Part shown: one piece after another, positions 15,937-24,545 of the stretch
Layout: every line of letters starts with the position of its first letter
Position numbering within the stretch: the first letter of the stretch is position 1
NCBI GenBank assembly: GCA_938039915.1
Contig: CALHUA010000006.1
Location: 1-32,387 of the forward strand
Length of the DNA: 32,387 bases
Direction of reading: 5' to 3'
Origin: an uncultured Anderseniella sp.
GTDB lineage: Bacteria; Pseudomonadota; Alphaproteobacteria; Rhizobiales; Aestuariivirgaceae
Position numbers and translations under genes: made by a program
Notes under the pieces: model-generated
The model's input: the letters and a program-made list of their open reading frames with translations, nothing else
Told to the model about the DNA's origin: nothing
The model's database searches: none

Positions 15937-17019
15937 TCACGCCGCGCGGCTGGTATGCTGAACCACCTGAGGTGCCGGGCTGCGCAGCAGATGAGCGACT
16001 GCCGGGAGAAGCTGTTCCGGGTTGATCAGGTCGTTGCGGGACAGAAGCCTCGTGCCGGTGACGGTTTCTGCTTCACGTACAGCCAGGGGCGAACAGGTCA
16101 CCATGCCGGAAACGGCAAACGGGGCCAGACCGTGCTTTTGCAAGATGGAAACGCCACCCACTGCGCCCAGAGCGTCAGGTGCGGCAAACAGGCTTGCATC
16201 AAAACGATCCTTGATGCGGCTGCTCTTCATGATTTCAGCCGTTTCAGCCTGAAATACGCCATCAGCGATTTCGACAACAACTATTTCGGCACCACGCGCG
16301 GCGGCACCGCCGACAAGGGCATCAAATCCGTCTTCGATACGCTCCAGCGGCACCTTGTAGGTGGATGCCATTCCGGCATCGGTAAAGTCGGTAACCGGCA
16401 CGCCTGCATCCAAAAAGGCATTGAAGTCTCCGAACGCACCGGTTCCGGTTGCCTTGACACCCTCCACGGCATATCCGGCCCGGCTCAGGCCATGGGCAAG
16501 ACTGACGGCCGCGGTTGTCTTACCGGCGTTCATCGACGCGCCGAACACGCCGATAACGGTTACCTGGGGCGGAATGGACGAGCCGGGAATGGCATAGGAG
16601 TCAATATTGATCACCTGGCCGTGCTTGTCTGTCAGAAGACCCAGAGGGCGCAGTCTGGTCGGCGGGGCCATCTTGTCGTGCGCAGCCTCCATACGCCCGG
16701 CAATGCCGCCGCCCGCCAGCATGTCACAACCGTCATAATCAATCTCGGCAAAGCCCTCAAACTGATCCGGCGCATAACGGTTGCCGCATACGACAACCAG
16801 CAGGTCGCCCTTGTAGCTCACCGAGTAGCGGCCTTCCGCCAGTTGCAGCTTCTTGTGCTGGCCAATGGTGTCCACCTCAACAAGCACAAGATCGCCTGCC
16901 CTGGCATTGTACAGGTCGCCGCCATAGCCCACAGCATCGCTACGGTTTACCCGTCGCGCGGTGAACGCCCATTTTGCACTGGCCGGGACGACCTTCTGAT
17001 TGAAGATGATCTGTTTCAT
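15937..17019 (-). CDS. P-loop NTPase with dethiobiotin synthetase/CobQ-like domain, unknown role
   Basis: The 360-aa protein has two parts. Residues 1-145 form a domain rich in strands (GDLVLVEVDTIGQHKKLQL, YSVSYKGDLLVVVCGNRYAP) of unknown type. From about 152 there is a P-loop NTPase: Walker A GVFGASMNAGKTTAAVSLAHGL (G160-T169), then VEGVKATGTGAFGDFNAFLDAG and the Walker B-like EIVVVEIADGVF near 250. The ATP-dependent ligase group with MinD/DTBS fold (BioD, CobQ, DUF1611-like) fits best; I do not recognise a named family. No biotin or cobalamin genes are nearby. It ends in its own terminator and appears to be monocistronic. Confidence 0.7.
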   Translation of the reverse strand: MKQIIFNQKVVPASAKWAFTARRVNRSDAVGYGGDLYNARAGDLVLVEVDTIGQHKKLQLAEGRYSVSYKGDLLVVVCGNRYAPDQFEGFAEIDYDGCDMLAGGGIAGRMEAAHDKMAPPTRLRPLGLLTDKHGQVINIDSYAIPGSSIPPQVTVIGVFGASMNAGKTTAAVSLAHGLSRAGYAVEGVKATGTGAFGDFNAFLDAGVPVTDFTDAGMASTYKVPLERIEDGFDALVGGAAARGAEIVVVEIADGVFQAETAEIMKSSRIKDRFDASLFAAPDALGAVGGVSILQKHGLAPFAVSGMVTCSPLAVREAETVTGTRLLSRNDLINPEQLLPAVAHLLRSPAPQVVQHTSRAA

Positions 17020-17272
17020 GTCGGTTCCTCTGCTTTCGTGTTTATCGCTGTTTGAGGCTGCGGATGCAGACCCGACAACGAGTGCGTTACTGCCGTCACG
17101 AGCAGAGGATGCACACCGAAATTTCGATGCGCAATCAGCTTAACTTACTGTTATTTCTGACTTAACCGGCAGTTCAGCCAGTTGTTATGCTGACTTCACA
17201 GCCGGTTCATTTGCCATTCATGGCAGGGAACGAATTTCGCCGTAATCGCTGCTGAAAGAGGAGAACCACCCG

Positions 17273-17956
17273 CTAAATCGTACCGAACCGATAGCCGCGG
17301 CCGCGGACTGTGTTGATCAGCTTGATATGTGCACCATCGTCAATCTTGGCACGCAGTCGCCTGATATAGACGTCGACCACATTGGTGAGCGGGTCCTGCG
17401 ACACGCCCCAGACGTTCTGCAAAATCCTGGCACGGCTTAAAACCTTGCCGGTTTCAACCATCATGAATTCCAGAAGAGCGTACTCCAGGGAGGTCAGCTC
17501 GATGGTCCGGCCGGCACGCCTGACGACAAGGGCATCACGATCAAACGTGAGGTCCCCGGCCTCCATCAAGCCCTTGGCCTGTTTCATCTCGCCCGCGTCT
17601 GCCCGCCGGTCGAGGCTTTCAAGCCGGGCCAGCAGCTCATCGAAGGCGAACGGCTTTGTCATGTAATCGTCGGCACCGAGCCTTAAGCCGCGGACAATGT
17701 CGTCAGTGCTGTCCAGGGCGGTGAGCATCAGGATCGGGGTGCGGTTGTTGTCCAGACGCAATGACCGGCATACCTCACGCCCGTCAAGCGCGGGCAGCAT
17801 GACATCAAGGATGATCGCATCCCAGGCGCCGTTGCTGGCCGCATCGAAACCGGACTTGCCGTCGGTCTGAATGTCAACCGTGTGACCTTCAGCCTTCAGC
17901 CCGCGGCCGAGGAACTCCACAATCCGAATATCATCCTCAATAAGCAACAACCTCAA
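17273..17956 (-). CDS. OmpR/PhoB-family response regulator
   Basis: The 227-aa protein has a receiver domain with acidic pocket E8/D9, phosphoacceptor D51 (AIILDVMLP), T79 and K101 (YMTKPF), and a C-terminal winged-HTH (Trans_reg_C) domain from about 130 (LTFDRDALVVRRAGRTIELTSLEYALLEFMM, ending TVRGRGYRF). Both are complete. Its ATG overlaps the histidine-kinase stop by 4 bp, so it is the second gene of a two-component operon. The signal and target are unknown. Confidence 0.95.
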   Translation of the reverse strand: MRLLLIEDDIRIVEFLGRGLKAEGHTVDIQTDGKSGFDAASNGAWDAIILDVMLPALDGREVCRSLRLDNNRTPILMLTALDSTDDIVRGLRLGADDYMTKPFAFDELLARLESLDRRADAGEMKQAKGLMEAGDLTFDRDALVVRRAGRTIELTSLEYALLEFMMVETGKVLSRARILQNVWGVSQDPLTNVVDVYIRRLRAKIDDGAHIKLINTVRGRGYRFGTI

Positions 17957-19584
17957 TTCACAGTCTCCATTTCAACGTCAGCGACAGGCACAGGCTCATC
18001 GGGATGGTCTTCGACAACCGGAAGTGCAATCCGAACTGCCGTGCCACCGGAAAATTCCGTATCAATCCAGATGCGTCCGCCATGGGCATTGGTTATCGAG
18101 CGCGCAATGGGTAAGCCAAGGCCGGTGCTCCGGCGCTGGTCCGGTCCGGCTTCCACTGCGCCGCGATAAAACCTCTCGAATGCATGACTGGCATCGTCAT
18201 CCGATATGCCCGATCCGTCGTCTTCCACGCTCAGCCACCATTCATCATCGTGACGGACCAGTGAAACCTCAATGCTTACGCCTGCCGGTGAGTGTTCGAT
18301 CGCGTTGCTGATCAGGATCAGCAGCAACTGGCACAGGCGCTGGGCATCGCCCTCTACCGGCACTATCTGATCACCAAGATCCATGGACAACCGGCATTGA
18401 TCCTGCTCGAACTTCGAATGCAGTTGTTCAGCCGCCGCGACCACAGGCCCGCGCAGGTCAATGACGCTCTGGCGCATGTCCACAACACCTGCCTGCTCGC
18501 GCGCAATCAGGAAGATGTCATTGACGAACCGGGTCAACTGGTCGGAAATGGCAATGATCCTGTTCAATGCAGAGTGATAGGTCTCGCGCTGTTTCTGGCG
18601 TGCCCTGAGCGCGACTTCGGCCTCGCCGCGGACGGCCGTAATGGGGGTGCGCAGTTCGTGGCCGATGTCGGCAAAGAACTGCCGCCTGGTTTCATCGCGC
18701 CGCGTTAGTTCATCATTGGCGACCTGTAATTCGTCGGTCCGCTCCATGACCCGCTGTTCGAGCTTATCCCTGGCCTCTTCCAGCGCATTGCGCTGGGTCT
18801 GCAACTGACCGGCCATGGCGTTAAACCTGCCTGACAGCTTGGCGAACTCATCTCGCCCGGTTATCGGAATGGTATGGTCCAGCTTGCCGGATGCAAACAG
18901 CTCCGCGCCGCTTTCAAGATTGCGCAGGCTGTTAGACATTCTCAACGCAAGAGCATACATCACCCAGCCCGCCACCAGGACACCGACCAGCGACGCAAGC
19001 AGTGCTGCCCAGTACGCCACGGTGTTGTAATACTCGATCTCCCGCAGCGCATCGTCCAGTTCGGAACGCTCGTCTTCAACTGCATCATTGATAATACCCG
19101 TGACAACATCGTCGAGCCGGGTTTTAAGGCTCTTGTCGAGAAATTCGCGGGCTTCGTCGACCCGGCCATTCTTCACAAGCAATTCAGTCTGGCGCACATC
19201 GGCAAACGCGTTCTCGAGCTCCCTGGCCAATTTCCTGGCGCGTTGTTGATCTTCATCAACTTCACCGGCACGCAGCCCGACTTCATCCTCATTGATTGTC
19301 GTTTCAGTAATATCCGCAACAATCTTGAAAACCCGCGCCTGGGCTTCGCCGAGATCGAAGCTCAGGCTGCTGCCTTCGTTGAGCAGATCACGGCGCACAC
19401 GCTTGAACGTGCCCAACACCTCGCTGGACAGGCTCAGATATCCGGTCAGTTCCTCATAGGCCAGGCTGGTGCGCTTCTGATTGTATGTTGCGCTATAGGT
19501 GTACCAGAGCAGCAATACCGAACATGCGACGACAACCGCCGCAAGAGTACTGACGCTCATGACGAGTTTGGTTCTGATCTGCAT
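17953..19584 (-). CDS. Sensor histidine kinase (HAMP, HisKA, HATPase)
   Basis: The 543-aa protein has TM1 at 8-29, a periplasmic helical region to about 187 (acidic/Glu-rich, no recognised sensor domain), TM2 at 189-213, HAMP at 214-265, a coiled coil (TQRNALEEARDKLEQRVMERTDELQ), HisKA with H309 in ADIGHELRTPITA, and a HATPase domain with N-box LLILISNAIEHSP, DDGSGISD and STGLGLPIA. All needed motifs are intact. It is the first gene of the operon with the response regulator. The divergent MFS carrier may be a target; an 18-bp palindrome lies between them. Confidence 0.94.
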   Translation of the reverse strand: MQIRTKLVMSVSTLAAVVVACSVLLLWYTYSATYNQKRTSLAYEELTGYLSLSSEVLGTFKRVRRDLLNEGSSLSFDLGEAQARVFKIVADITETTINEDEVGLRAGEVDEDQQRARKLARELENAFADVRQTELLVKNGRVDEAREFLDKSLKTRLDDVVTGIINDAVEDERSELDDALREIEYYNTVAYWAALLASLVGVLVAGWVMYALALRMSNSLRNLESGAELFASGKLDHTIPITGRDEFAKLSGRFNAMAGQLQTQRNALEEARDKLEQRVMERTDELQVANDELTRRDETRRQFFADIGHELRTPITAVRGEAEVALRARQKQRETYHSALNRIIAISDQLTRFVNDIFLIAREQAGVVDMRQSVIDLRGPVVAAAEQLHSKFEQDQCRLSMDLGDQIVPVEGDAQRLCQLLLILISNAIEHSPAGVSIEVSLVRHDDEWWLSVEDDGSGISDDDASHAFERFYRGAVEAGPDQRRSTGLGLPIARSITNAHGGRIWIDTEFSGGTAVRIALPVVEDHPDEPVPVADVEMETVN

Positions 19585-19635
19585 GTGAACAGTAATAGGC
19601 CTTCAGGCGGCGCGAGAACAGATGTGTCACATTAA

Positions 19636-19653
19636 CGCCAGATTAATTTGGCG
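19636..19653. promoter_or_regulatory. 18-bp near-perfect palindrome between kinase and MFS genes
   Basis: CGCCAGATTAATTTGGCG pairs at 16 of 18 positions with its reverse complement. It sits in the divergent intergenic region about 50 bp from the kinase start, where an operator would act on both promoters. Confidence 0.5.
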
Positions 19654-19730
19654 CGCGCAGGTGGCTCGCGGAAATTCGGCTGATATGCATAATGCCTAGC
19701 CTTGATGCTGGTTGTGGAGTTCGCCTGAGC

Positions 19731-20897
19731 ATGCACGTAAATGACACATCTCGGGTCGAGCGGAAAAACGGCACCCGAGTGATTGCTGCAGCAGGTCTGT
19801 TGTGCCTGGTATTGGGCTCCGTACATGCATTCTCGGTGTTTCTGGTACCGCTGGAAACCGCCTGGTCGGCATCCAGGGCCAAGGTCAGCCTGATTTATTC
19901 TTTTGCGCTGATCACACTGACAATCTCGGTGCTCGTCGGCCCAAGATATTTTCATCGCCTGCCCGCCGGTTCCATTCTGCTGGCGTCCGGTCTCGTCGCT
20001 GCCAGTGGAACCTTGATTACGGCTTTTGCGCCCGGGTTTATCGCAGCCGTGTTCGGGTACAGCGTGCTGTTCGGGGCGGCCAACGGTATTGGGTACGGCT
20101 TCGGTCTGCAGGTCGCAGCAAAAGCCAATACAGGTCGCGAAGGCATGGCCATGGGCATTGTGACTGCGTGTTATGCCACCGGTGCCATGATCGCGCCGGC
20201 CTGGTTTCAGTGGGCGTTGTCGCATGGCGGGTTCCAGACCGCCATGACCGGCCTGACCATTGCCCTGATCAGCGCGTCTGTTTTCGGTTCCATGATCGTC
20301 AGCGGTACGGGCGCGCGGCTGGATCCGCCGGAGTTGCAAACCGCACACAACAAGATCAGCCCAGGCGAAATGGCACTGCTGTGGACCGGTTTCGGTGCAG
20401 CTGTATTCTCCGGCCTGATGGTCATCGGCCATGCCGCCGAGATCGCCAGGTCGGATCAGCTTGCCCACCTGATCTGGATTGCCCCTACCCTGATCGCCGG
20501 TTTTAACCTGGCAGGCAGCCTGTCGGGTGGGCATCTGGCAGATGCCATGGCACCGAGACTGTTGCTGTCAGGCCTTGCTGTGGTCTTGTCCGGCGTGCTT
20601 GCGGTACTGGCCGTCAGTGCTCCCGGCCTGCCGGTCCTGGCCGGCATTGCATGCGTCGGGTTTTGCTATGGTGCCATCATCTCCATCTACCCGGCCATCA
20701 TTGCCAAACGCTATGGCATGACCAACAGCGCGCGTATTTATGGTCGAGTGTTTACGGCCTGGGGCACAGCCGGACTGGCCGGCCCCTGGCTGGCTGGCGC
20801 ACTGTTTGATGCAACGGGCGGTTACACAGTCGCCCTTACGGTTGCTGCCGGGCTGAGCCTTATGTCTGCACTGGCGGTGCATGTGCTGTTTCGGTAA
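19731..20897 (+). CDS. Major facilitator superfamily transporter (OFA-like)
   Basis: Counted from the ATG at 19731 the protein is 388 aa; the ATG at 19692 used in the track has no ribosome site, while 19731 follows GTGGAG at a long spacing, so the start is uncertain. Twelve hydrophobic segments are visible, with typical MFS spacing and a short central loop after residue 200 (GARLDPPELQTAHNKISPGE). HAFSVFLVPLETAWSASRAKVSLIYSF at the N terminus resembles the oxalate:formate antiporter subgroup (OFA), which moves small carboxylates. The substrate is unknown. It is divergent from the histidine kinase. Confidence 0.85.
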   Translation: MHVNDTSRVERKNGTRVIAAAGLLCLVLGSVHAFSVFLVPLETAWSASRAKVSLIYSFALITLTISVLVGPRYFHRLPAGSILLASGLVAASGTLITAFAPGFIAAVFGYSVLFGAANGIGYGFGLQVAAKANTGREGMAMGIVTACYATGAMIAPAWFQWALSHGGFQTAMTGLTIALISASVFGSMIVSGTGARLDPPELQTAHNKISPGEMALLWTGFGAAVFSGLMVIGHAAEIARSDQLAHLIWIAPTLIAGFNLAGSLSGGHLADAMAPRLLLSGLAVVLSGVLAVLAVSAPGLPVLAGIACVGFCYGAIISIYPAIIAKRYGMTNSARIYGRVFTAWGTAGLAGPWLAGALFDATGGYTVALTVAAGLSLMSALAVHVLFR

Positions 20898-20972
20898 TCC
20901 CCATAAAGTTGCCGTGACAGGCTGAAAGCGATATTCAATAGGACCGAATGCAAAAACCAAGGGGCATGTGCC

Positions 20973-21572
20973 ATGAGACTGACTATCGCTGCTTCCATCA
21001 TGTTTCTGGCCTGTATTCAACCCAGCCTTGCCGAGCCTTGCCAGGAGAAATTCGCTCAGTTGCTGATCCACGGGAACGGACCGGATCCGGTGACGATCCG
21101 CATCACGTCGGAACCGAAGGGTGGCAAGGTTTCAAAGAACGACTTCTTTTTCAAAGCTACCGGTCACTGGATGACGGTGATGACGGATCCGGCAAATCAG
21201 CCCATTACACTGGCCTACAACAACAAGATGTACACTTCCTCAGACGAGGGTAAGTCCTGGAAAAAAATCCGGGAGATGGATAGCGAACAGAACCGGCTCG
21301 ACAACATCAAAAACCAGCAGGAGAATGCAAAAACAATCAGGAATGCCGCATGTGGGGAGGAAATGCTCGACGGCGTGCCGCATGACACGGTCGAAGCCGA
21401 TTTTGATACCGTGCAGCAGTACAAGTCCTCAAACCACTACAAATACTGGGTCAACCGTGAAACCGGTTGGATAACCAAAGTCACCTATGCGTCCAAGAGC
21501 AGCGGATATGAGAGCTTTACAACCCAGTTGCTGGAAAAGACGCCGGACCTGACATTGCCGATGCCCGAATAG
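20973..21572 (+). CDS. Secreted protein of unknown function (LolA-like pattern)
   Basis: The 199-aa product has a signal peptide (MRLTIAASIMFLACIQPSLA, cleavage before EPC) and a hydrophilic, lysine-rich mature part. AAGGGG precedes the ATG. Alternating strands (MTVMTDPANQPITLAYNNKMYTSSDEGKSWKKI) and later YKYWVNRETGWITKVTY with a closing FTTQLLEKTPDLTLP resemble the open beta-barrel plan of LolA-type periplasmic carriers, but I cannot confirm that family. Two cysteines (in EPC and AACGEE) might form a disulfide. It is followed 44 bp later by another exported protein on the same strand. Confidence 0.65.
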   Translation: MRLTIAASIMFLACIQPSLAEPCQEKFAQLLIHGNGPDPVTIRITSEPKGGKVSKNDFFFKATGHWMTVMTDPANQPITLAYNNKMYTSSDEGKSWKKIREMDSEQNRLDNIKNQQENAKTIRNAACGEEMLDGVPHDTVEADFDTVQQYKSSNHYKYWVNRETGWITKVTYASKSSGYESFTTQLLEKTPDLTLPMPE

Positions 21573-21622
21573 GCCCGAATGGATATGTTCCCGCCGGTCA
21601 GCCATAGCGAAAGCAAGTGATC

Positions 21623-22486
21623 ATGTTCCGGTTCAAGGATTGGGATCAAAAACGGCATACCGGCCTGACAGGCCTCGCGACCGTGGCAGCCGTCTTCCTG
21701 GTGTCATTGCTCAGCCACGCAAAGGTATTTGCAGAAGCTCCTTTCGAGTTCAAACATCCCGTCGCCAACCAGACCTATGACACGCTCCCGATCCCGTTGC
21801 AGATCATCCGCCGGCCGGGAACGGCGGTTCCTGAGGCTGAAGCCATCGACGTACATTTCGAAATCAGGCAGTGGCCGCACCCTTATGGCTTTGTGACGCC
21901 GGTGAGAAACGCAATTATGCCCGGTGAGAAAGACCATGCCGCGAGTCTGGTATATTTCTGGACAACCACGCCGGGCACCTATTCGATCCGTGCCCGTGCT
22001 GACGGTTTCAAGGACCATCCGGTCGAAATCACCTTCACCACGACATTTACCCTGGAACGCCCGCTTTACCGCATCGTCAAACCGGACAACCGGATTTACC
22101 AGGGTGCAAAGGTGCCTTTGGTCGTCGATTGGGATCCGTTCTGGGCGACCGTCCCGCACCGGCCCTACGGAACACTTTACGCCGAGGTTGAGCGTTGGGA
22201 CGAAGACAAGCAGGCCTGGCGACCGGAATGGAGGTCAGGAAATCTGACCGGATTTCAACTGCCGATCATTCTGCCGGGGCATTTTCCGATGGGTGTCCAG
22301 GTCCCCGGAAAGCCGACTGCCAAGCGCGTCCGTGTGCGTCCGTCGTTCAGCAAGAAGGCTTATGCCCGGCCGACCGGATGGCACTATTTCTGCCATGCAC
22401 GCCGGGGCAAGACTAACGTTGGATCGGCACAGGACCGTGAACCGTGCAAGGACATCAGCGTGGAAGCCGGATCGCCTTCAGAATGA
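21623..22486 (+). CDS. Secreted protein with two related beta-domains, unknown function
   Basis: From the ATG at 21623 (a GTG lies two codons earlier) the protein is 287 aa. It begins with a positively charged n-region and the hydrophobic segment TGLATVAAVFLVSLLSHAKVFA, an export signal or anchor. The mature part seems to hold two similar units: FEFKHPVANQTYDTLPIPLQI (from about 44) and YRIVKPDNRIYQGAKVPLVV (from about 150), each followed by strands like VHFEI and LYAEVERW, as in Ig/Fn3-like sandwiches. Near the C terminus there are two Cys (YFCHAR, EPCKD). The family is not recognised. It probably forms a unit with the preceding secreted protein. Confidence 0.6.
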   Translation: MFRFKDWDQKRHTGLTGLATVAAVFLVSLLSHAKVFAEAPFEFKHPVANQTYDTLPIPLQIIRRPGTAVPEAEAIDVHFEIRQWPHPYGFVTPVRNAIMPGEKDHAASLVYFWTTTPGTYSIRARADGFKDHPVEITFTTTFTLERPLYRIVKPDNRIYQGAKVPLVVDWDPFWATVPHRPYGTLYAEVERWDEDKQAWRPEWRSGNLTGFQLPIILPGHFPMGVQVPGKPTAKRVRVRPSFSKKAYARPTGWHYFCHARRGKTNVGSAQDREPCKDISVEAGSPSE

Positions 22487-22599
22487 AGGCAAGTCGCATC
22501 CGATACCCAGGCGACCAATCAGCCCCGGCCGCAAGCAGGCGAACTAAGCTGGTCAGAACGAAAAGGGTTACCGGTTTTGACTAAAAACAAGGAAGCAAC

Positions 22600-22676
22600 T
22601 GGTGATCCCGGCAGGATTCGAACCTGCGACCATCAGCTTAGAAGGCTGGTGCTCTATCCAGCTGAGCTACGGGACC
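22600..22676 (-). tRNA. tRNA-Arg (anticodon TCT)
   Basis: The minus strand folds as a 77-nt cloverleaf: acceptor GGTCCCG/CGGGATC, D arm GCTC...GAGC, anticodon loop CTTCTAA with TCT at 22640-22642, T arm GCAGG-TTCGAAT-CCTGC, discriminator A and an encoded CCA. The outermost anticodon-stem pair is a C-A mismatch (27-43). T-rich sequence follows the CCA. Confidence 0.95.
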
Positions 22677-22870
22677 GTTGTTCAGCAGTTGCGGCATCCT
22701 GTTTGCCGCAAGTGCGTGCGTCCCGCAAGTGTTAGATGTCGCTCTGGATCGTTCACGGCAGTCTCATTTCATTCGACGCCTGCGCGGGGGCGAGCACGGC
22801 TCGCCTCGCGGTCGCTCGGTTTTGAAACTTAATCAAACCAGTTGTGCGGAATTACGTGAACTGTCTAAGC

Positions 22871-23176
22871 CTAGTGCGTCCAGTTATCCGTCCGGCCCCA
22901 GCGGAAATTGTCGGAATAGGACTTGGATTTGGCGGACGGCTTTTTCGGCTCGATGACCTGGTAGGCATGGCCTTTGCGCCTGGCGTAGTTTTCCGCTTCT
23001 TCACGGGTGGCAAAGGTCAGCTTCAACTGCTGCTTCATGTCACCGGATGATGTCCAGCCCATCAGCGGGTCGGTTTCACGCGGGGCTTCTGCTTCAAATT
23101 CCAGCACCCAGTTTTTTGTTTTGGCTTTGCCGGACTGCATGGCATTGCGCGACGGCTGGTAAATGCGTGCAGGCAT
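22871..23176 (-). CDS. Complex I accessory subunit, NDUFS4-like (ETC complex I subunit)
   Basis: The 101-aa protein is a soluble NDUFS4-type (18 kDa) accessory subunit. It opens ARIYQPSRNAMQSGKAKTKNWVLEF, contains PLMGWTSSGDMKQQLKLTF and a helix EEAENYARRKGHAYQV, and ends SYSDNFRWGRTDNWTH. These match the conserved core shared by alphaproteobacteria and mitochondria. It helps stabilise the NADH-oxidising arm of complex I at the membrane. As in many alphaproteobacteria, it lies apart from the nuo operon, here between two tRNA genes. Confidence 0.95.
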   Translation of the reverse strand: MPARIYQPSRNAMQSGKAKTKNWVLEFEAEAPRETDPLMGWTSSGDMKQQLKLTFATREEAENYARRKGHAYQVIEPKKPSAKSKSYSDNFRWGRTDNWTH

Positions 23177-23238
23177 GGTTGTCGCCTCCAGTGTTGCCGG
23201 TTGGCTTCAATCTCGTTTCAGGGCGGCCCGGTGGCCGG

Positions 23239-23315
<77 letters not shown>

Positions 23316-23424
23316 AATGCCGTTGCCGGACAAACCATCCCTGACTGGTGAGAGGGTGGTTACAGGAAAACACACCTGCTCGGCAAGGGGGTAAGTGTCC
23401 AGACAGGAATGTTTTTTGATGGCC

Positions 23425-23886
23425 CTAGGAACCATTGAAAAATCGATGCTTCAACTTGCTGCCCGGCCTGATGCCAAGTTGCGCAGCCGTGCCGGCAACA
23501 ACCTCCATCACGGCAGTCACCTCCCGGCCCGCACTGAGGACATCAAGCGACTGTGGAACCGTGTTGGCCTGAACATGCACAACGGTGCCGTCCGCGGTCA
23601 CAAACAGCATGTCGAGAGACAGATAGGTATTGCGCATCCACATGGAGACGACGCGGGGGCTGGGCCAGTGAAACAGCATGGCCTCGCGTTCACCCATGGA
23701 TCGGCGAAACATCAGTCCGCGCGAGCGGGTGTCGTCATTGGTGGCAAGTTCGGTGGCAAATGCAATGTCACCGCGGTCAGTGGTCACGACCACCTGCTCA
23801 ACCGGCAGGCGAACCACTTCTTCCGACGCCAGCGATGGCCCGGCAAGAAACAACAAGGAAAACAGGACTGACGCCAATATCCGCAT
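23425..23886 (-). CDS. DUF192 exported protein
   Basis: From the ATG at 23886 the protein is 153 aa with a signal peptide (MRILASVLFSLLFLAGPSLA). The track start is a TTG overlapping the upstream stop. The mature part has DUF192 signatures: IAFATELATNDDTRSRGLMFRRSM, then FHWPSPRVVSMWMRNTYLSLDMLFV and TAVMEVVAGTAAQLGIRPGSKL. DUF192 proteins form a compact beta fold of unknown role. It immediately follows the double-CSD gene on the same strand; this pairing is common in Rhizobiales as far as I recall. Confidence 0.93.
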   Translation of the reverse strand: MRILASVLFSLLFLAGPSLASEEVVRLPVEQVVVTTDRGDIAFATELATNDDTRSRGLMFRRSMGEREAMLFHWPSPRVVSMWMRNTYLSLDMLFVTADGTVVHVQANTVPQSLDVLSAGREVTAVMEVVAGTAAQLGIRPGSKLKHRFFNGS

Positions 23887-23918
23887 GGCATGTCTTGTAC
23901 GCCGTATCCGGCAGCGGA

Positions 23919-24545
23919 TCAATTCGTGCCGGGCAACCGGTCGTCATCGAGGCTGAGACGAACTTCAGCAGCCATCTTGCCCTTGGCACCGTCACCAAAA
24001 CGGACATAGATCCACTGGTCCGGTTCTATCTCAGCGATCGCGGTTTTGCGCAGCACCTCCATGTGAATGAAGATGTCGGGCTCACCTTCGCCTTCACTGG
24101 CAAATCCGAAGCCCCGGGTGCGATTGAACCACTTGACCTTCACGCGGGTCCATTCACTGCCGGCCTCAACATTCTGGTGAGTGCGCGGTACGCGCTCAAC
24201 CGGATGAATCGCGGTGGTGGTATCGACATCGAGCACGCGCAGGCATTGGATACCCTTTTGACGCTGCACGGCTTCGCAAACCACGCGCGTGCCTTCCAGA
24301 GGCGCGTCAAAACCATCGCGCTTGAGGCAGCTCAAATGCAACAGCACATCAGGAATGCCGCTGTCGGGTATGATGAAGCCATAGCCGCGCGCTACGTCAA
24401 ACCACTTGACGAAGCCTGCCACTTCGAAAATTTCAACATTAGATTCCAGCTCTGATAGTGAAGATTGGCGCACTTGTCCGGTCTGTGCCGGTGTGTTGTT
24501 TCTTAAGTCAGCCCCATCGTCCACTGGCCCGCCATCACCAGCCAT
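23919..24545 (-). CDS. Double cold-shock-domain protein
   Basis: The 208-aa protein has two cold-shock domains separated by a linker of about 30 aa. Domain 1 (about 42-105) has [15 protein letters not shown] and the RNP2-like DVLLHL; domain 2 (about 133-200) has [15 protein letters not shown] and DIFIHM. These are the RNP1/RNP2 surfaces that bind single-stranded nucleic acid. The N-terminal 40 residues are acidic and unstructured. Such double-CSD proteins are typical of Rhizobiales. TTAGGAG is the ribosome site. It is likely transcribed with the DUF192 gene downstream. Confidence 0.95.
   Translation of the reverse strand: MAGDGGPVDDGADLRNNTPAQTGQVRQSSLSELESNVEIFEVAGFVKWFDVARGYGFIIPDSGIPDVLLHLSCLKRDGFDAPLEGTRVVCEAVQRQKGIQCLRVLDVDTTTAIHPVERVPRTHQNVEAGSEWTRVKVKWFNRTRGFGFASEGEGEPDIFIHMEVLRKTAIAEIEPDQWIYVRFGDGAKGKMAAEVRLSLDDDRLPGTN

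Noticed and set aside
15871-17055. 394-aa plus-strand ORF opposite the P-loop gene
   Set aside because: The minus strand has Walker A, a terminator and good composition; the plus frame is rich in His/Arg/Gln with no motif.
19632-20534. 300-aa minus-strand ORF opposite the MFS gene
   Set aside because: It is rich in Gln/His/Arg/Gly as expected of a shadow; the plus strand encodes membrane helices of a carrier.
22775-22825. GC-rich hairpin GGGCGAGCACGGCTCGCC after tRNA-Arg as a third copy of the dispersed repeat
   Set aside because: Only a short CGCGGTCGC piece is shared with the repeat; the rest does not align.
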